The position numbers were made by a program, and so were the translations under genes. From assembly GCA_012518835.1 (NCBI GenBank), contig JAAYRH010000046.1, forward strand, positions 1 through 36,944: a stretch of 36,944 nt of DNA, given 5' to 3'. The notes under the pieces are model-generated. The model worked only from the letters and a program-made list of their open reading frames with translations. It searched no databases and had not been told where the DNA came from. This stretch comes from Aeromonadales bacterium. GTDB lineage: Bacteria > Pseudomonadota > Gammaproteobacteria > Enterobacterales > Aeromonadaceae. Positions 8,686 through 19,600 of this stretch are shown here, piece after piece. Numbering within the stretch: the stretch's first letter is position 1; every line of letters starts with the position of its first letter.

Positions 8686-10713
8686 TTACTCCGCGATCGG
8701 TTGCAAAGTTCGCACCGCTTCTATTAGCGAGCCAGGTAAACCGGCCTCGGGGTAAGTTATTTCTCCGTGATACCAAGGGGTGCAAGGTTGGCCTAGGGGT
8801 GGCTGATGAATCGCTAGCGTAGGCGCGCGCCAGCGCTGGCTTAAGTTAATCGCTAACTCTCGACAGCGCTGATCGTTAATCACTCCTAATGCCAGCTGCC
8901 AGCCACCCGTAAAGTCCACCTCACCCTTAATGGCTAATAAGTGCCGTACACTTTGCAGTGCGCTTTTGCTCAGTTGCCAGTGCCCATCCACTACAGCTCC
9001 GCTTAACTGAGCCTTATAAATAAAGCCATCGCCACTGGCTAAGTCGAGGGCGGCCAGCGTGGGGTCGACAGTTTTTTCTTGCTTATAGTCTTCTTGCAAG
9101 CGTCGCTTTAGCCAGTCATCGATGGCCATGTTCTCAATGAAAATATCTTGACCGGTAAAGTTAAGCTCGCCTTGCCAGCCAGCGGGCTCGGTAAGAGCGC
9201 CGCTAAGTGCACCCGCGAGACTGAAATTACCAGAGAAAGCGCGTTCTCCGTCCAGCCAACGGCTTAGCGGGCGCAGGGCCAGTTCCTCGCCATTAAAAGA
9301 CAGCTGGCTATGATAGGGCCGTGTTAGGCCAAGTTGGCCACTGAGTTCGAGCTGACCGTCCAGCGCTTCACTATTAAAAGAGTCTAGTAAAAGCTGGGTA
9401 TCGTTAAGCCGAGCACTAGCTTGGCCATGACGGGCAATTAAACTATCAAAGGCCAGTTCATTCCATTTGACTTGCAGCTGCGCTTGCTCAGTTAAGGGGC
9501 GCCAGATACCTGCTGACCACGCGATATCCATGGCAAAAACATCGCCGCCGAAGATGGAGAGCGGCAAGGTTTCATCGAGAGATAATAACTCGGCATCTTT
9601 AATATTTAATCGATGCAGCCGTAGCTCGGGTAGGGGCCAGTTGATATCGTCATGCCAATATAGTTTATTGCCTAGCAGTTGCAGGTTATCAATATCTAAC
9701 CGCCCTTGCTGAGGGTGCCAACGTAACTCGCTGGTGACTTCGCCTTCATAAGCACGACCGGTGAATGACAGCATTAATTGCTCTGGACTACTGAGCCACT
9801 CCCCTTGATGACTATCAAGACGCAGCCAGTCAAAAACCGCCTCGTCGGCTTGCCATACTCCTCGGCCATCGGGAGCTTGGCCAGCGCGCCAGTCTAAGTA
9901 GCGCAACTCACCACTTACATTATTGGTGCTAAAGTGTGGGCTACTTACCGTTACTTCATTAAATTGGCCCCTCTCTAGTAGTAACTGCCAGTCGGCATCC
10001 AAAGTAGGTGCTTGCTCAAATTGCAGCTGATTATGGCTAAACTGTGGCGCAGTTAAGCTAAGTGTTTTATGGGGGATATCGAGGGTGAGCCCAGTGTCTA
10101 GCAGTCCATCAAACAGACGGCTTTGTAGGCGATCTAGCTGTAGTTGCTGTTGTTTTAGCTGGCCATTAAAGCTTAGTTGCGCTAAGGCTAGCTCGGGATG
10201 GGATAGTAGCTGAGCTTGGCCTGTAAGTTTAACATCACTGCTCCACTGCCACTGTTGGTTCACTCGTGGCTGCCAGTCAGTTAGGGTAAGGGTCGCCCCT
10301 TTCACTTGCCAATCTTGCCAGTACAATTGAAAGTTTTTGGTGGTGAGTTCATCAACAGTAATAGTAGAAAACGGCTCGGGTAAAGCAAACTCAGCGGTGT
10401 TATCTAATAACAGCTCACCATCAATAATGTCGAGGGTTTTTAAGTGCAGTTGGCCCGATAAACTAGCTACAGCCACATACAGTTGGCGCGCTTTAAACCA
10501 AGTTCCTAACTGTACGTCTTCGGCAAGTAAGGTATAGGGGTGCAGCGGGTTAAACTCTAAGTTACCAATGGTAATATCGAGCTCAGTGTGCTCGTTTAGC
10601 CAATTTAATACTGGTTTCTTCAGTTGGTTAGCATCAAAGATACTCAGTAATAACCAGCCCGCCAGCAGCAATATTACTATTAACCCTAATACCCATTTGG
10701 CCAGCTTTTTCAT
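8686..10713 (-). CDS. AsmA-family (YicH-like) envelope protein
   Basis: A 675-residue protein anchored by one N-terminal helix (about 5-27) with a large periplasmic part. The N-terminal pattern LLLSIFDANQLKKPVLNWLNEHTELDITIGNLEFNPLHP, read in part here as GNLEFNPLHPYTLLAEDV, is typical of AsmA proteins. The C-terminal region contains LDLASGDGFIYKAQLSGAVVDG, a late AsmA-type repeat. The family has roles in outer-membrane lipid homeostasis and is related to bridge-like lipid-transfer proteins. The exact role of this one is unknown. It is directly downstream of recG (79 bp); E. coli yicH also lies close to recG, which supports calling it YicH-like. The ATG has AGGGATAG upstream. Confidence 0.75.
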   Translation of the reverse strand: MKKLAKWVLGLIVILLLAGWLLLSIFDANQLKKPVLNWLNEHTELDITIGNLEFNPLHPYTLLAEDVQLGTWFKARQLYVAVASLSGQLHLKTLDIIDGELLLDNTAEFALPEPFSTITVDELTTKNFQLYWQDWQVKGATLTLTDWQPRVNQQWQWSSDVKLTGQAQLLSHPELALAQLSFNGQLKQQQLQLDRLQSRLFDGLLDTGLTLDIPHKTLSLTAPQFSHNQLQFEQAPTLDADWQLLLERGQFNEVTVSSPHFSTNNVSGELRYLDWRAGQAPDGRGVWQADEAVFDWLRLDSHQGEWLSSPEQLMLSFTGRAYEGEVTSELRWHPQQGRLDIDNLQLLGNKLYWHDDINWPLPELRLHRLNIKDAELLSLDETLPLSIFGGDVFAMDIAWSAGIWRPLTEQAQLQVKWNELAFDSLIARHGQASARLNDTQLLLDSFNSEALDGQLELSGQLGLTRPYHSQLSFNGEELALRPLSRWLDGERAFSGNFSLAGALSGALTEPAGWQGELNFTGQDIFIENMAIDDWLKRRLQEDYKQEKTVDPTLAALDLASGDGFIYKAQLSGAVVDGHWQLSKSALQSVRHLLAIKGEVDFTGGWQLALGVINDQRCRELAINLSQRWRAPTLAIHQPPLGQPCTPWYHGEITYPEAGLPGSLIEAVRTLQPIAE

Positions 10714-10792
10714 ATTCTATCCCTATAAAACCCAAATAACGGTGAGCGTTGCTTATTTTGCCGTGACTAGCTTAGCGCTGTCCGCTAGGATT

Positions 10793-12856
10793 TTATACTG
10801 CGCCGTAGTGATCCCGCTCTCCTAACCAGCGCTGAATAAGCGGCCCTACGGCTTGAGGCTGATTATCCATCACCTCACGGGCAAGGCGCTGCACGTCGGG
10901 CAGTAAATATTGATCACGAACTAAATCAGCCACTTTTAGGTTGGCCAGTCCGGTTTGGCGAGTCCCTAATAGCTCCCCTGGACCGCGAATTTCTAAGTCT
11001 TTTTGGGCAATAATAAAGCCGTCGTTAGTATCTCTTAATACTCCCAAACGTTGACTGGCGGTTTTGCTTAACGGAGCGTGATAGAGCAACACACAGTGGG
11101 AGGCTACGGCGCCGCGGCCCACCCGACCACGTAATTGGTGCAATTGCGCCAGCCCCAGCCGTTCGGGGTTTTCGATAATCATTAAAGAGGCATTGGGTAC
11201 ATCTACGCCAACCTCAATCACGGTAGTGGCTACTAATAAATCCAGTTTTCCGTCTTTAAAGTCCGCCATAACGGCTTGCTTTTGCTCGGCTTTCATTCGG
11301 CCATGTACTAAGCCGATATTGAGCTCTGGTAACTGAGCGGTCAGCTCGGTGGCGGTATCTTCTGCTGCTTGGCACTCTAATACTTCAGACTCCTCAATCA
11401 GCGTACATACCCAATAAGCTTGGCGGCCTTGCTCGCGACAGACTTCTCGCACTCGCGCTATTATCTCGGCGCGGCGAGTGTCGGGCATGGCCACGGTGGT
11501 GACCGGAGTACGCCCTGGGGGAAGTTCGTCGATGACAGAGGTATCTAGGTCGGCGTAGGCGGTCATGGCCAAGGTACGCGGAATAGGGGTGGCGGTCATA
11601 ATTAATTGATGAGGGTAGACATCGCCTTCACTGCCTTTTTCGCGTAGCGCTAAGCGTTGATGTACGCCAAAGCGATGCTGCTCGTCGATAACTACCAGCT
11701 CGAGAGCATTAAACTTCACTTGCTCCTGAAAGAGCGCATGCGTGCCTACTATCATGCCTAATTCGCCACTAGCGAGGCGTTCTAATTGTTCAGTTCGCGC
11801 TTTGCCTTTGACTTTACCTGCCAGCCAGCCCACTTTAATGCCCAGCGGGTTGAGCCAGGCGGCAAAGTTATTAGCATGTTGCTCGGCTAATAATTCGGTG
11901 GGGGCCATGAGCGCTACCTGGCCTTGATTGCCAATCACTTGTAGCGCCGCTAAGGCCGCGACCAAGGTTTTACCTGAACCGACATCTCCTTGTACTAAGC
12001 GCATCATTGGTAAGTTATTTTGTAAGTCGGCGTTAATTTCTGCCGCTACTCGTTGCTGAGCGCTGGTGGGAGTAAAGGGCAACTGGGCAAGAAAGTCATT
12101 AATTAGTGCTTCGGGATAGCGCAAAGCACGAGCGTGGTGAGCTTGGCCTTGTTCGCGCACTTGTAACACTGATAAATTATGCGCTAATAGCTCTTCCATA
12201 ATTAAGCGTTGTTGAGCGGGATGTTTTCCCAGAATTAAGGCTTCACTGTCGACGGCCAACGGGCGATGTAAGAGTTGTACGGCTTGCTCTAGACTTAGGG
12301 TGTGTGATCCTTGAGGGAGCCACTCTGTTAAGGGGTGTTGGCTTAATAGGGCAAGCGCCTGTTGAACAAGTTGGCGCAAGGTGATTTGGCGCAACCCTTC
12401 GGTGGTGCTATATATCGGCGTGAGGTGGGTTTCAACTGCCGGTGGCTGCTCTGCGTGTTGTAAGCGATATTCAGGATGAATAATTTCTAGGCCGTGCTGA
12501 CCGGGTCGCACTTCACCAAATACCCAAATGGCGGTGCCGGCGGTTAAGTTATTAGTTTGCATGGCGCCAAAATTAAAAAAGCGCAATGTGAGGCTACCGC
12601 TGGCATCACGAATACGACACAGCAACATGCGTTTGCGACCATAACTAATGTGACTATCAACCACCTCAGCCAATAGCGAGACCTGCATCCCAGGCATCAG
12701 TTGGGCGATAGGATAAATTTGCGTGCGATCTTCGTAACGCAAGGGTAAGTGAAAGAGCAAGTCTTGCACGGTAGCGAGCTGCAAACGCTGCAGCTTTTCT
12801 AGCATTTTCTCGCCTACGCCTTTGAGATGGCTCAGGGACATCTGATCCAGATTCAT
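10793..12856 (-). CDS. recG: ATP-dependent DNA helicase RecG
   Basis: A 687-residue superfamily-2 helicase (E. coli 693) that remodels stalled forks and Holliday junctions. The N-terminal wedge/OB domain spans about residues 1-150. The helicase core has Walker A GDVGSGKT (290-297), DEQH (391-394), motif III TATPIPRTLAMT and, toward the C-terminus, VIEVGVDVPNASLM and QLRGRVGRG. The TRG-type C-terminal region is present (PGELLGTRQTGL). The ATG at 12856 has GGGTGGGG upstream. A terminator-like hairpin separates it from pssA upstream, so it probably has its own promoter in the 12857-12955 stretch and may be co-transcribed with the AsmA-like gene downstream. Identity is secure. Confidence 0.98.
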   Translation of the reverse strand: MNLDQMSLSHLKGVGEKMLEKLQRLQLATVQDLLFHLPLRYEDRTQIYPIAQLMPGMQVSLLAEVVDSHISYGRKRMLLCRIRDASGSLTLRFFNFGAMQTNNLTAGTAIWVFGEVRPGQHGLEIIHPEYRLQHAEQPPAVETHLTPIYSTTEGLRQITLRQLVQQALALLSQHPLTEWLPQGSHTLSLEQAVQLLHRPLAVDSEALILGKHPAQQRLIMEELLAHNLSVLQVREQGQAHHARALRYPEALINDFLAQLPFTPTSAQQRVAAEINADLQNNLPMMRLVQGDVGSGKTLVAALAALQVIGNQGQVALMAPTELLAEQHANNFAAWLNPLGIKVGWLAGKVKGKARTEQLERLASGELGMIVGTHALFQEQVKFNALELVVIDEQHRFGVHQRLALREKGSEGDVYPHQLIMTATPIPRTLAMTAYADLDTSVIDELPPGRTPVTTVAMPDTRRAEIIARVREVCREQGRQAYWVCTLIEESEVLECQAAEDTATELTAQLPELNIGLVHGRMKAEQKQAVMADFKDGKLDLLVATTVIEVGVDVPNASLMIIENPERLGLAQLHQLRGRVGRGAVASHCVLLYHAPLSKTASQRLGVLRDTNDGFIIAQKDLEIRGPGELLGTRQTGLANLKVADLVRDQYLLPDVQRLAREVMDNQPQAVGPLIQRWLGERDHYGAV

Positions 12857-12955
12857 AACAGCCCCACCCTGTGGATATATACAGAGAATAGCAAAGCCAA
12901 ACTAAAAAAGGCAGCAGGGACAGCAGCAAGCCTTCAGCTTTAAGCGGTCAGCTAA

Positions 12956-12988
12956 ACAAAAAACACCTAACCCGATGGGTTAAGTGTT
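12956..12988 (-). terminator. Rho-independent terminator of pssA
   Basis: On the minus strand AACACTTAACCC pairs with GGGTTAGGTGTT (one G-T wobble, 3-base loop) and is followed by a run of T. It lies between the pssA stop and recG. Confidence 0.85.
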
Positions 12989-13031
12989 AGTTCTTAACTG
13001 ATGGCTTAGCGCTGAGAGCTTACAGCTGTGG

Positions 13032-14381
13032 TTACAGTAGTCTCTTTAGCAGCACGTTAGCGCGGGTACGTTGCACCCGCTTTAATAGCTTTTGCACCGG
13101 CACCGGGTAGTCTGCTACTTCATCAATTTCTGAAAAGTGTTCGATACGCTGACAATGCTCAAGAATATGATACTTTTCTTTCTCAAAGCGCGCCTGTAGT
13201 AATAATTCGGGATCTTGTAGTAATAAGCCATTTTCTAGATCCAGACCCCAAGCGCGGGGGTTTAAGTTATTACCAGTGATCATCGCTAAATCGTTATCTA
13301 CTAGCAGGCCTTTTAGATGATAAGAGTGATGCTCATGTTGCCAGATCATAATATTTAGCTTGCCTTGATAAATAGCGGTTTGATGAGTGCGAGCAAAGCG
13401 GCGTAGGTTAGCTTCGTACAAGTAAGGCAAGCCGCCTATGGTGCGAAACGGCTGCTCGGGCGGAATATAAAAGTCATTAGCGGTTTTATCGCCGATCACC
13501 AAAGTAACGGTGACGCCTTTTTTTAATAAGCTGCGAATGTCTTTGGCGAGTGGCTTAGGTAAATTAAAATAGGGCGTACACACAAATAACTGCTGCTGCG
13601 CACTGCGCACCGCGGTGCGGATGGCTTTATTCAGCTGATTGCCTCTTTTGCCTAAGCCAGCCAGTGGGGTGACCGACACCTGACCTGCATGGCGCTGAGT
13701 ATCTTCAAACTGATACTGAGTTTGTTTTATCTGTTGTTTAAATTGTCGGATCACATTGCGTAGCTTGCGCGCGCTTGGAATAGGGCCCGCATTGAGCGGT
13801 GGCACTGCGGGGTTATCCATAAATAACCGCGTCATATAGTCCACCATAGTATCGGCCAGCGCGGCATCCGTTAATTGATGGTAACGGTCAAAACGATAGC
13901 GCTCTTGTTGGTGCAGATAAATATCGTTGAGGCTGGCACCGGAGTAGAGCAGGGTGTCATCAAATACAAAGCCTTTTAAATGTAAGACACCCAATACTTC
14001 GCGACCTTTTACCGGCACCCCGTAAATTGCTATCGGGTGAGGATAGCGAGCGGCAAACGCTTGGTACATTTTATGATTGCCACCTTGGCCTTTATGGCCA
14101 ATTAAGCCACGTTGGGCACGATGAAAGTCGACAAACAATCGAATATCTAACTGGGGATTCGCTTGTTTTGCTTCGTATAGCGCCGTGAGTACTTCTCGGC
14201 CAGCTTCATCGTCTTGTAAATACAGTGCAACCAAGTAAATGCGGTGTTGAGCGGCACTAATTAAGCTTAATAAGCGCTGTTTAAAGCTGTGTGCCGAGTG
14301 CAGTATTTGCACTTGCTCGGCGTCGATAGCCAAGGTTGGCAAGCGCTGTAACAGTGCTCGGTAATCAGTAGCTGATGGCAT
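13032..14381 (-). CDS. pssA: CDP-diacylglycerol-serine O-phosphatidyltransferase (PLD-type)
   Basis: A 449-residue phosphatidylserine synthase of the phospholipase D superfamily (E. coli PssA 451). It joins serine to CDP-diacylglycerol on the way to phosphatidylethanolamine and associates peripherally with the membrane. Both HKD motifs are present: H134-L-K136-GFVFDD and H355-L-K357-GLLVDND, each followed by the usual SGASLND/TGNNLNPRAWGLDLENGLL segments. The basic C-terminus (LLKRVQRTRANVLLKRLL) fits membrane binding. The start has only a weak ribosome-binding site (GGAT). It follows the aminopeptidase gene by 39 bp and ends in a good terminator. Confidence 0.95.
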   Translation of the reverse strand: MPSATDYRALLQRLPTLAIDAEQVQILHSAHSFKQRLLSLISAAQHRIYLVALYLQDDEAGREVLTALYEAKQANPQLDIRLFVDFHRAQRGLIGHKGQGGNHKMYQAFAARYPHPIAIYGVPVKGREVLGVLHLKGFVFDDTLLYSGASLNDIYLHQQERYRFDRYHQLTDAALADTMVDYMTRLFMDNPAVPPLNAGPIPSARKLRNVIRQFKQQIKQTQYQFEDTQRHAGQVSVTPLAGLGKRGNQLNKAIRTAVRSAQQQLFVCTPYFNLPKPLAKDIRSLLKKGVTVTLVIGDKTANDFYIPPEQPFRTIGGLPYLYEANLRRFARTHQTAIYQGKLNIMIWQHEHHSYHLKGLLVDNDLAMITGNNLNPRAWGLDLENGLLLQDPELLLQARFEKEKYHILEHCQRIEHFSEIDEVADYPVPVQKLLKRVQRTRANVLLKRLL

Positions 14382-14420
14382 ACATTAATCCGATTAATAA
14401 GGGTTCGTCCACCAAGGGGC

Positions 14421-16211
14421 TTACAAAGGGCGAGTGGCTTGTTCTAGCCAGGCTAAGTCTTCACCTTTCAAGTGGGGGCTAATTTTTTCCCATACCTGAT
14501 TATGATAATGGTTAAGCCAGTCGATATGTTTAGGCTCAAGCCATTCGGTGGCGATAAGATGATGATCAAAAGGAACTAAGGTTAGCGTTTCAAACTCAAA
14601 AACAGGGATATCTCCATTGACTGCCGCTGGTGTGACGACTTGTAAGTTTTCACAGCGGATGCCAAAACCGCCCTCCCGATAATAGCCTGGTTCATTAGAC
14701 ACTATCATGCCGGTGGTGAGCGCTACCATACTGCCTTTTGGTGAAATACGTTGCGGACCTTCGTGCACACTTAAATAATGCCCTACGCCATGGCCGGTGC
14801 CATGATCAAAATTATAGCCTTGCTGCCATAACGGCATACGAGCTAGTGCGTCTAATTGTAGGCCCCCAGTACCTGCAGGAAAGCGCGCCATGGCTAAATC
14901 TATATGCCCTCGTAGTACCAGAGTAAATAATTTACTTACCTCGGCATCTACTTGGCCCACCGCAAGGGTGCGGGTAATATCGGTAGTGCCATCCAGATAT
15001 TGGCCGCCTGAATCCACTAAATACACGCCATCTTGGCCAAGGGAGCGAGGGGTAGTGTTCAGGTGGTTGTAGTGGCACATAGCCGCATTAGGGCCTAACG
15101 CGGAAATAGTGCTAAAACTGGGCTCAATAAACTCAGGGTGCTCAGCACGAAATTGCGTTAGCTTATCGGCCAGCGAGCCTTCATCTTCTAGCTCGGGCTG
15201 GGGTTGAGTAAGCCGCCTATCTAACCAAGCGAAAAAGCGACACATGGCGATCCCATCACGTAGATGCGCCGCCCGACTGCCATTCACTTCTACTGGGTTT
15301 TTGCAGGCTTTAGGCAGCATGCAAGGGTCGTCGGCATATACCAGCTCGGCTCCCGCTTCACTGAGGGTAAGTGCGCACCAGGCATTAGCAGTGCTAGGAT
15401 CAAGTTGCACACGAGCACCTTGCTTGCCGAGGGTAACCAGTTCGCCAGCTAAGTGTTCTAGCGGCCATAAAGTCACGTTATGGCCACTATGAGCGGCTAA
15501 GTCTAGCTCGCTAAATTTAGCGGGATCGGCAAATAACTGCACGCTGGCGTCTTGATGTAATAGAGCAAAGCTTAATACCACTGGCAAGCACGGAATATCG
15601 CGACCTCGAATATTGAGCAACCAGTTAATGGGCTCGGCTTGAGTTAATAGCTGGGCGTCTATTTGTTCAGCTTGCAGGTCGGCGGCTAAGCGATTACGTT
15701 TAGCCTCGCTGTGTTGGCCACTGTAATCTTGGCTAAGCAAGAACGCGGAATGCGATTGGGGTTGTGGCCGATCGTGCCAGTGCAGATCAATGAGGTTATC
15801 TGCGACCGGTTGTAGCACGACTTTTTGCTCTGCTAGCTTAGCAAGTGCATTTTGATACCAGCGTTGACTATGTAATTTAGGATCAAAACCTACTTTGGCA
15901 TTTGCGCCTAACTGGCTTAACAGCCAGTCTAAATAGGGCTCAGTTACCAGATGATGGTACTCAAACAGGCGGTCATCGCATTGCTGGCGTACTTGTACGG
16001 TATAGCGGCCATCGACAAAAAGCGCCGCCGTATCTGCCAACACCACTGCCACGCCCGCCGAGCCCGTAAAGCCGCTTATCCAATGGAGTCGCTCGGCATA
16101 GGCTGGAATATATTCACCTAAATGCTCGTCATCATGAGGAATAATAAAAGCGTCTAAATGGTGCTCACCCATACTGTGACGAAGGGCGCTAAGGCGTGAG
16201 GCGTGTGTCAT
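14421..16211 (-). CDS. Xaa-Pro aminopeptidase (M24B, three-domain type)
   Basis: A 596-residue metallopeptidase that removes an N-terminal residue preceding proline. It has two creatinase-like N-terminal domains (about 1-310) and a pita-bread catalytic domain (about 310-596). This is the long architecture of eukaryotic XPNPEP1 rather than the 440-residue E. coli PepP. The metal ligands are visible: D400, D411 (in DGTTDITRT), H474 (in HGTGHGVGHYL), E507 (SNEPGYY) and E521 (GIRCEN). No signal peptide is seen, so it is cytoplasmic. The ATG has TAAGGAG upstream. It may share a transcript with pssA, 39 bp downstream. The family call is secure; no E. coli gene symbol applies. Confidence 0.93.
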   Translation of the reverse strand: MTHASRLSALRHSMGEHHLDAFIIPHDDEHLGEYIPAYAERLHWISGFTGSAGVAVVLADTAALFVDGRYTVQVRQQCDDRLFEYHHLVTEPYLDWLLSQLGANAKVGFDPKLHSQRWYQNALAKLAEQKVVLQPVADNLIDLHWHDRPQPQSHSAFLLSQDYSGQHSEAKRNRLAADLQAEQIDAQLLTQAEPINWLLNIRGRDIPCLPVVLSFALLHQDASVQLFADPAKFSELDLAAHSGHNVTLWPLEHLAGELVTLGKQGARVQLDPSTANAWCALTLSEAGAELVYADDPCMLPKACKNPVEVNGSRAAHLRDGIAMCRFFAWLDRRLTQPQPELEDEGSLADKLTQFRAEHPEFIEPSFSTISALGPNAAMCHYNHLNTTPRSLGQDGVYLVDSGGQYLDGTTDITRTLAVGQVDAEVSKLFTLVLRGHIDLAMARFPAGTGGLQLDALARMPLWQQGYNFDHGTGHGVGHYLSVHEGPQRISPKGSMVALTTGMIVSNEPGYYREGGFGIRCENLQVVTPAAVNGDIPVFEFETLTLVPFDHHLIATEWLEPKHIDWLNHYHNQVWEKISPHLKGEDLAWLEQATRPL

Positions 16212-16323
16212 TAAAACTCCTTAGGGAGAAGTAAATGGTGATAAAGGAGCGTCAAGCGCAGATAACTCCACTTTACTCTGTCCGACTATTGATGACAAAC
16301 CCAGTGGTTGTGCGAGTTGGCCA

Positions 16324-16518
16324 CTATTTAAGCTCATCAAAAGGGCGGCGCTTTTCTTTTTCTAATACCAACGCTTCTAGCGTATCGACTCGTTCTTTTA
16401 ATTGCTGATTTTGTGCAGCAAGCTGTTTAAGACGATGTTCTATCTCGTTATAAGAACGCCCTTGGCTCACTAACAATACCAGTGTTAACGCTACGCCTAA
16501 TATTAATACCCACAACAT
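16324..16518 (-). CDS. Small membrane-anchored coiled-coil protein (PspB-like layout)
   Basis: A 64-residue protein with a hydrophobic helix at residues 2-19 (WVLILGVALTLVLLV). A charged helix follows that can form a coiled coil (IEHRLKQLAAQNQQLKERVDTLEALVLEKEKRRPF). The layout, and the words LEALVLEKE near the end, resemble phage-shock protein PspB, but no pspA/pspC lies nearby and the match is too weak to name it. It has a good ribosome-binding site (AAGGAGTGACTG-ATG), which supports a real gene. It sits between the RND-pump terminator and the aminopeptidase. The function is unknown. Confidence 0.65.
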   Translation of the reverse strand: MLWVLILGVALTLVLLVSQGRSYNEIEHRLKQLAAQNQQLKERVDTLEALVLEKEKRRPFDELK

Positions 16519-16561
16519 CAGTCACTCCTTAGCGAGGGTGAATGGCTATCTACCCTTATAA

Positions 16562-16590
16562 AAGAAAAAGGGCTGCAGAGCAGCCCTTTT
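16562..16590 (-). terminator. Rho-independent terminator of the tetR-adaptor-RND operon
   Basis: AAAAGGGCTGC (16566-16576) and GCAGCCCTTTT (16580-16590) form a perfect stem with a 3-base loop. On the minus strand it is followed by TTTTTCTTTT. Confidence 0.9.
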
Positions 16591-16614
16591 ATCGCATGTT
16601 AAGAGAAATATCTC

Positions 16615-19600
16615 TTAGTGATTTTCTAAGGTCTTAGGCGCTATGCTTTCATCAAATTCAGGAATTTGATTATGCTGCGAGGCTAAGAAGGTATAGATAA
16701 CGGGTAATACGAACAAGGTAAACAAGGTACCTATACTTAAGCCCGATACAATCACGATGCCCATACCAAAGCGCGAGATAGCACCGGCACCTACTGCAAA
16801 CATCAGCGGCAGTAAGCCAGCTACCATGGCGGCAGTAGTCATGAGAATGGCTCTTAACCGGATGCGCGCCGCGGTGCGAATGGCATCGCTGCGGCTAGCG
16901 CCGGCCAGCTGCTCTTCTTTGGCCACCTCACACATTAAAATACCGTGTTTGGTAATAATACCTACTAAGGTAATCAGCCCCACCTGAGTATAGATATTCA
17001 TGGTTGCCAAGCCCCATGCCAGTGCAATTAAGGCACCCGAGATAGCAAGCGGTACCGACACCATGATCACCAGCGGATCGCGTAGACTTTCAAACTGCGA
17101 TGCCAACACCAGATAGATGATAAACAGCGCCAGCAAGAAGGTCATATAAAGCGCGCTACCTTCCGTAACAAACTGGCGAGCTTCACCTAAGTAGTCGTGG
17201 CCATAGCCTTTAGGTAGGTTGCCAGCCACGTCTTGTTCTAAGAAGTTAATAGCATCGCCCATCGAGACCCCAGGCGTTAGCACCCCACCAATGGTAGCTG
17301 AATTGAGCTGGTTATAGTGAGACAGGGCTCGCGGCTTTCCTTCCATAGTAATAGACACCATATTAGATAAAGGCACCATGTCGCCGCTGAGTGAGCGTAC
17401 ATAGTAATCCTTAATGGAGTCAGGGTTGAGGCGGTCTTTACGATAGACCTGCGGGATCACTTCGTAGCTGCGACCATCCAAATCCACGCGGTTCACATAA
17501 CCATCGCTCATCATAGTAGAGAGAGTGGTGGCAATGTCTTGCATGGTTACGCCATACGCGCCGGCTTTATCACGATTGATTTTAATATTCATAGTGCCCG
17601 AGTCAAAGGCCAAATCCAGCTCACTGTGCACAAACAGCGGGCTATTACTGACTTTTTCTAAGGCATCGCTTGCGACTTCAAATAAGCCTTCAAACTCGCC
17701 AGGTGTGGTTAATACAAACTGTACGGGTAACCCGCCCGAGGCACCGGGTAATTCTGGGAACTCAAAAGCACTAATCGCTACTGAGGGGAGGCCTTGTAGC
17801 TGGGGCGTTAAACGATCGATAACTGACTTTTGACCGTCACGCTCACTCCACGGCTTCAGGACCGCGACCCCCAGCCCTTGGTTAGGGGTGGGCACCCCAG
17901 CAATAGTTAACGAGGTGGCGAGGGCATCATCTTTCTTCAGCACATCAACCGCCTTGAGCATATTGTTTTCTATGTAATCAAGGTTGGCGGTGTTAGGCGC
18001 CTTGGCTAATATCATGAAGCCGCCTTTATCTTCATTAGGCGCAAGTTCGCTAGGAATAAAACTAAATAACACCGGCATAGAGGCAAACACCAATACCGCA
18101 AAAGCGATTACTACCGCTCGCTTGGCCAATACTGCATCTAACATGCGGGTATAGCCACGAGTCACTTTGCCCAAAGTATTTTCGACGGCTTTTTCGAAGC
18201 GGTTAGGATTAGTGTGCGGTTGTAATAGCTTAGAGCACATCATTGGCGACAGTGTCAGTGCCACAATACCAGAGACAAACACCGCCCCTGCTAGAGTTAA
18301 AGCAAACTCTTTAAATAGCGAGCCCGTTACCCCGCTCATTAAGGCAATCGGTGCATAGACCGCCGCGAGCGTAATGGTCATAGTAATCACTGGCACCGCG
18401 ATTTCGCGAGTACCAATAATAGCGGCTCTAAAGGGTTCTTCACCGGCTTTAATATGACGGTCGACGTTTTCTACTACTACGATGGCGTCATCCACTACCA
18501 GACCGATGGCCAGTACCATGGCTAGCAGCGTCATCAGGTTGATAGTAAAACCAAACATGGTCATTAATATCGACACCCCGATCAGCGACAGTGGAATAGT
18601 CACAATCGGTACTAACGCAGCGCGAAACGAGCCTAAGAACAGCGTGATCACTAATATCACAATCAGAGAAGCTTCAATGATGGTTTTAGCGACTTCATTA
18701 ATCGACTCATTAATGGCGTCGGTAGCGTCATAGAGCAGCTTCATGCTAATGGTATCTGGCATATCGCGCTCTAGCTCAGGTAACAGCTTACGCACGTTAT
18801 CGGCCACTTCTAGCGGGTTAGCAGAAGGAGTAGGATCCACACCAATCACTACTGCGGACTCACCATCAGCTAAAGCGCGTACAGTATCGTGGCTTTTTTC
18901 TAGTGATACATCGGCAATATCGCGCAGGCGCACCACGCTATTATCGCGGCTAGCCACCACGAGAGACTCTAGCTCTTCAGGGCTTTCTATTTGGGTGTTA
19001 ATTTCACTGTTATACACCGTATAGTAGCCCGTAGATTGCCCTGCTGCAGCCTGATAGTTATTCGACTGCAATACGGCCTGAACTTCAGCTGCGGTTAAAT
19101 TATGAGCAGCCATACGTAACGGGTCAAGCCAGATACGTAGCGCAAATTTAGAGCCACCAAATAGGTTGATTTTAGCGACCCCGTCCACCGAGTAAAACTG
19201 TGGTCGGATCACTCGCTCTAAGTAGTCGTTAATCTGAGAAGCGCTAAGCTCCTCACTGCTAAAGGCGATATATAAGATTGAAGTAGAAGAGCCGGTGGTC
19301 ATTTCTAGACTAGGGTCTTCAGCTTCTCGAGGCAGTTGCGAGCGCACCGAGTTAACCCGGGCCAAGATATCGGCCAGCGCCCCGTTAGGATCGGTGTTGA
19401 GCTTCATTTGCACGGTAATATCAGAGCTACCGTTACTACTGCTCGAGCTCATGTAGTCGATATTGTCGGCCTGAGCAATGGCTTGCTCAAGGGGTTGAGT
19501 GATAAAACCTTGGATCAAGTCGGCGCTGGCACCAAAGTAACCGGTGTTCACCGTGATCACAGTGTTGGTCATATCGGGGTATTCTCGCACTTGCATATTA

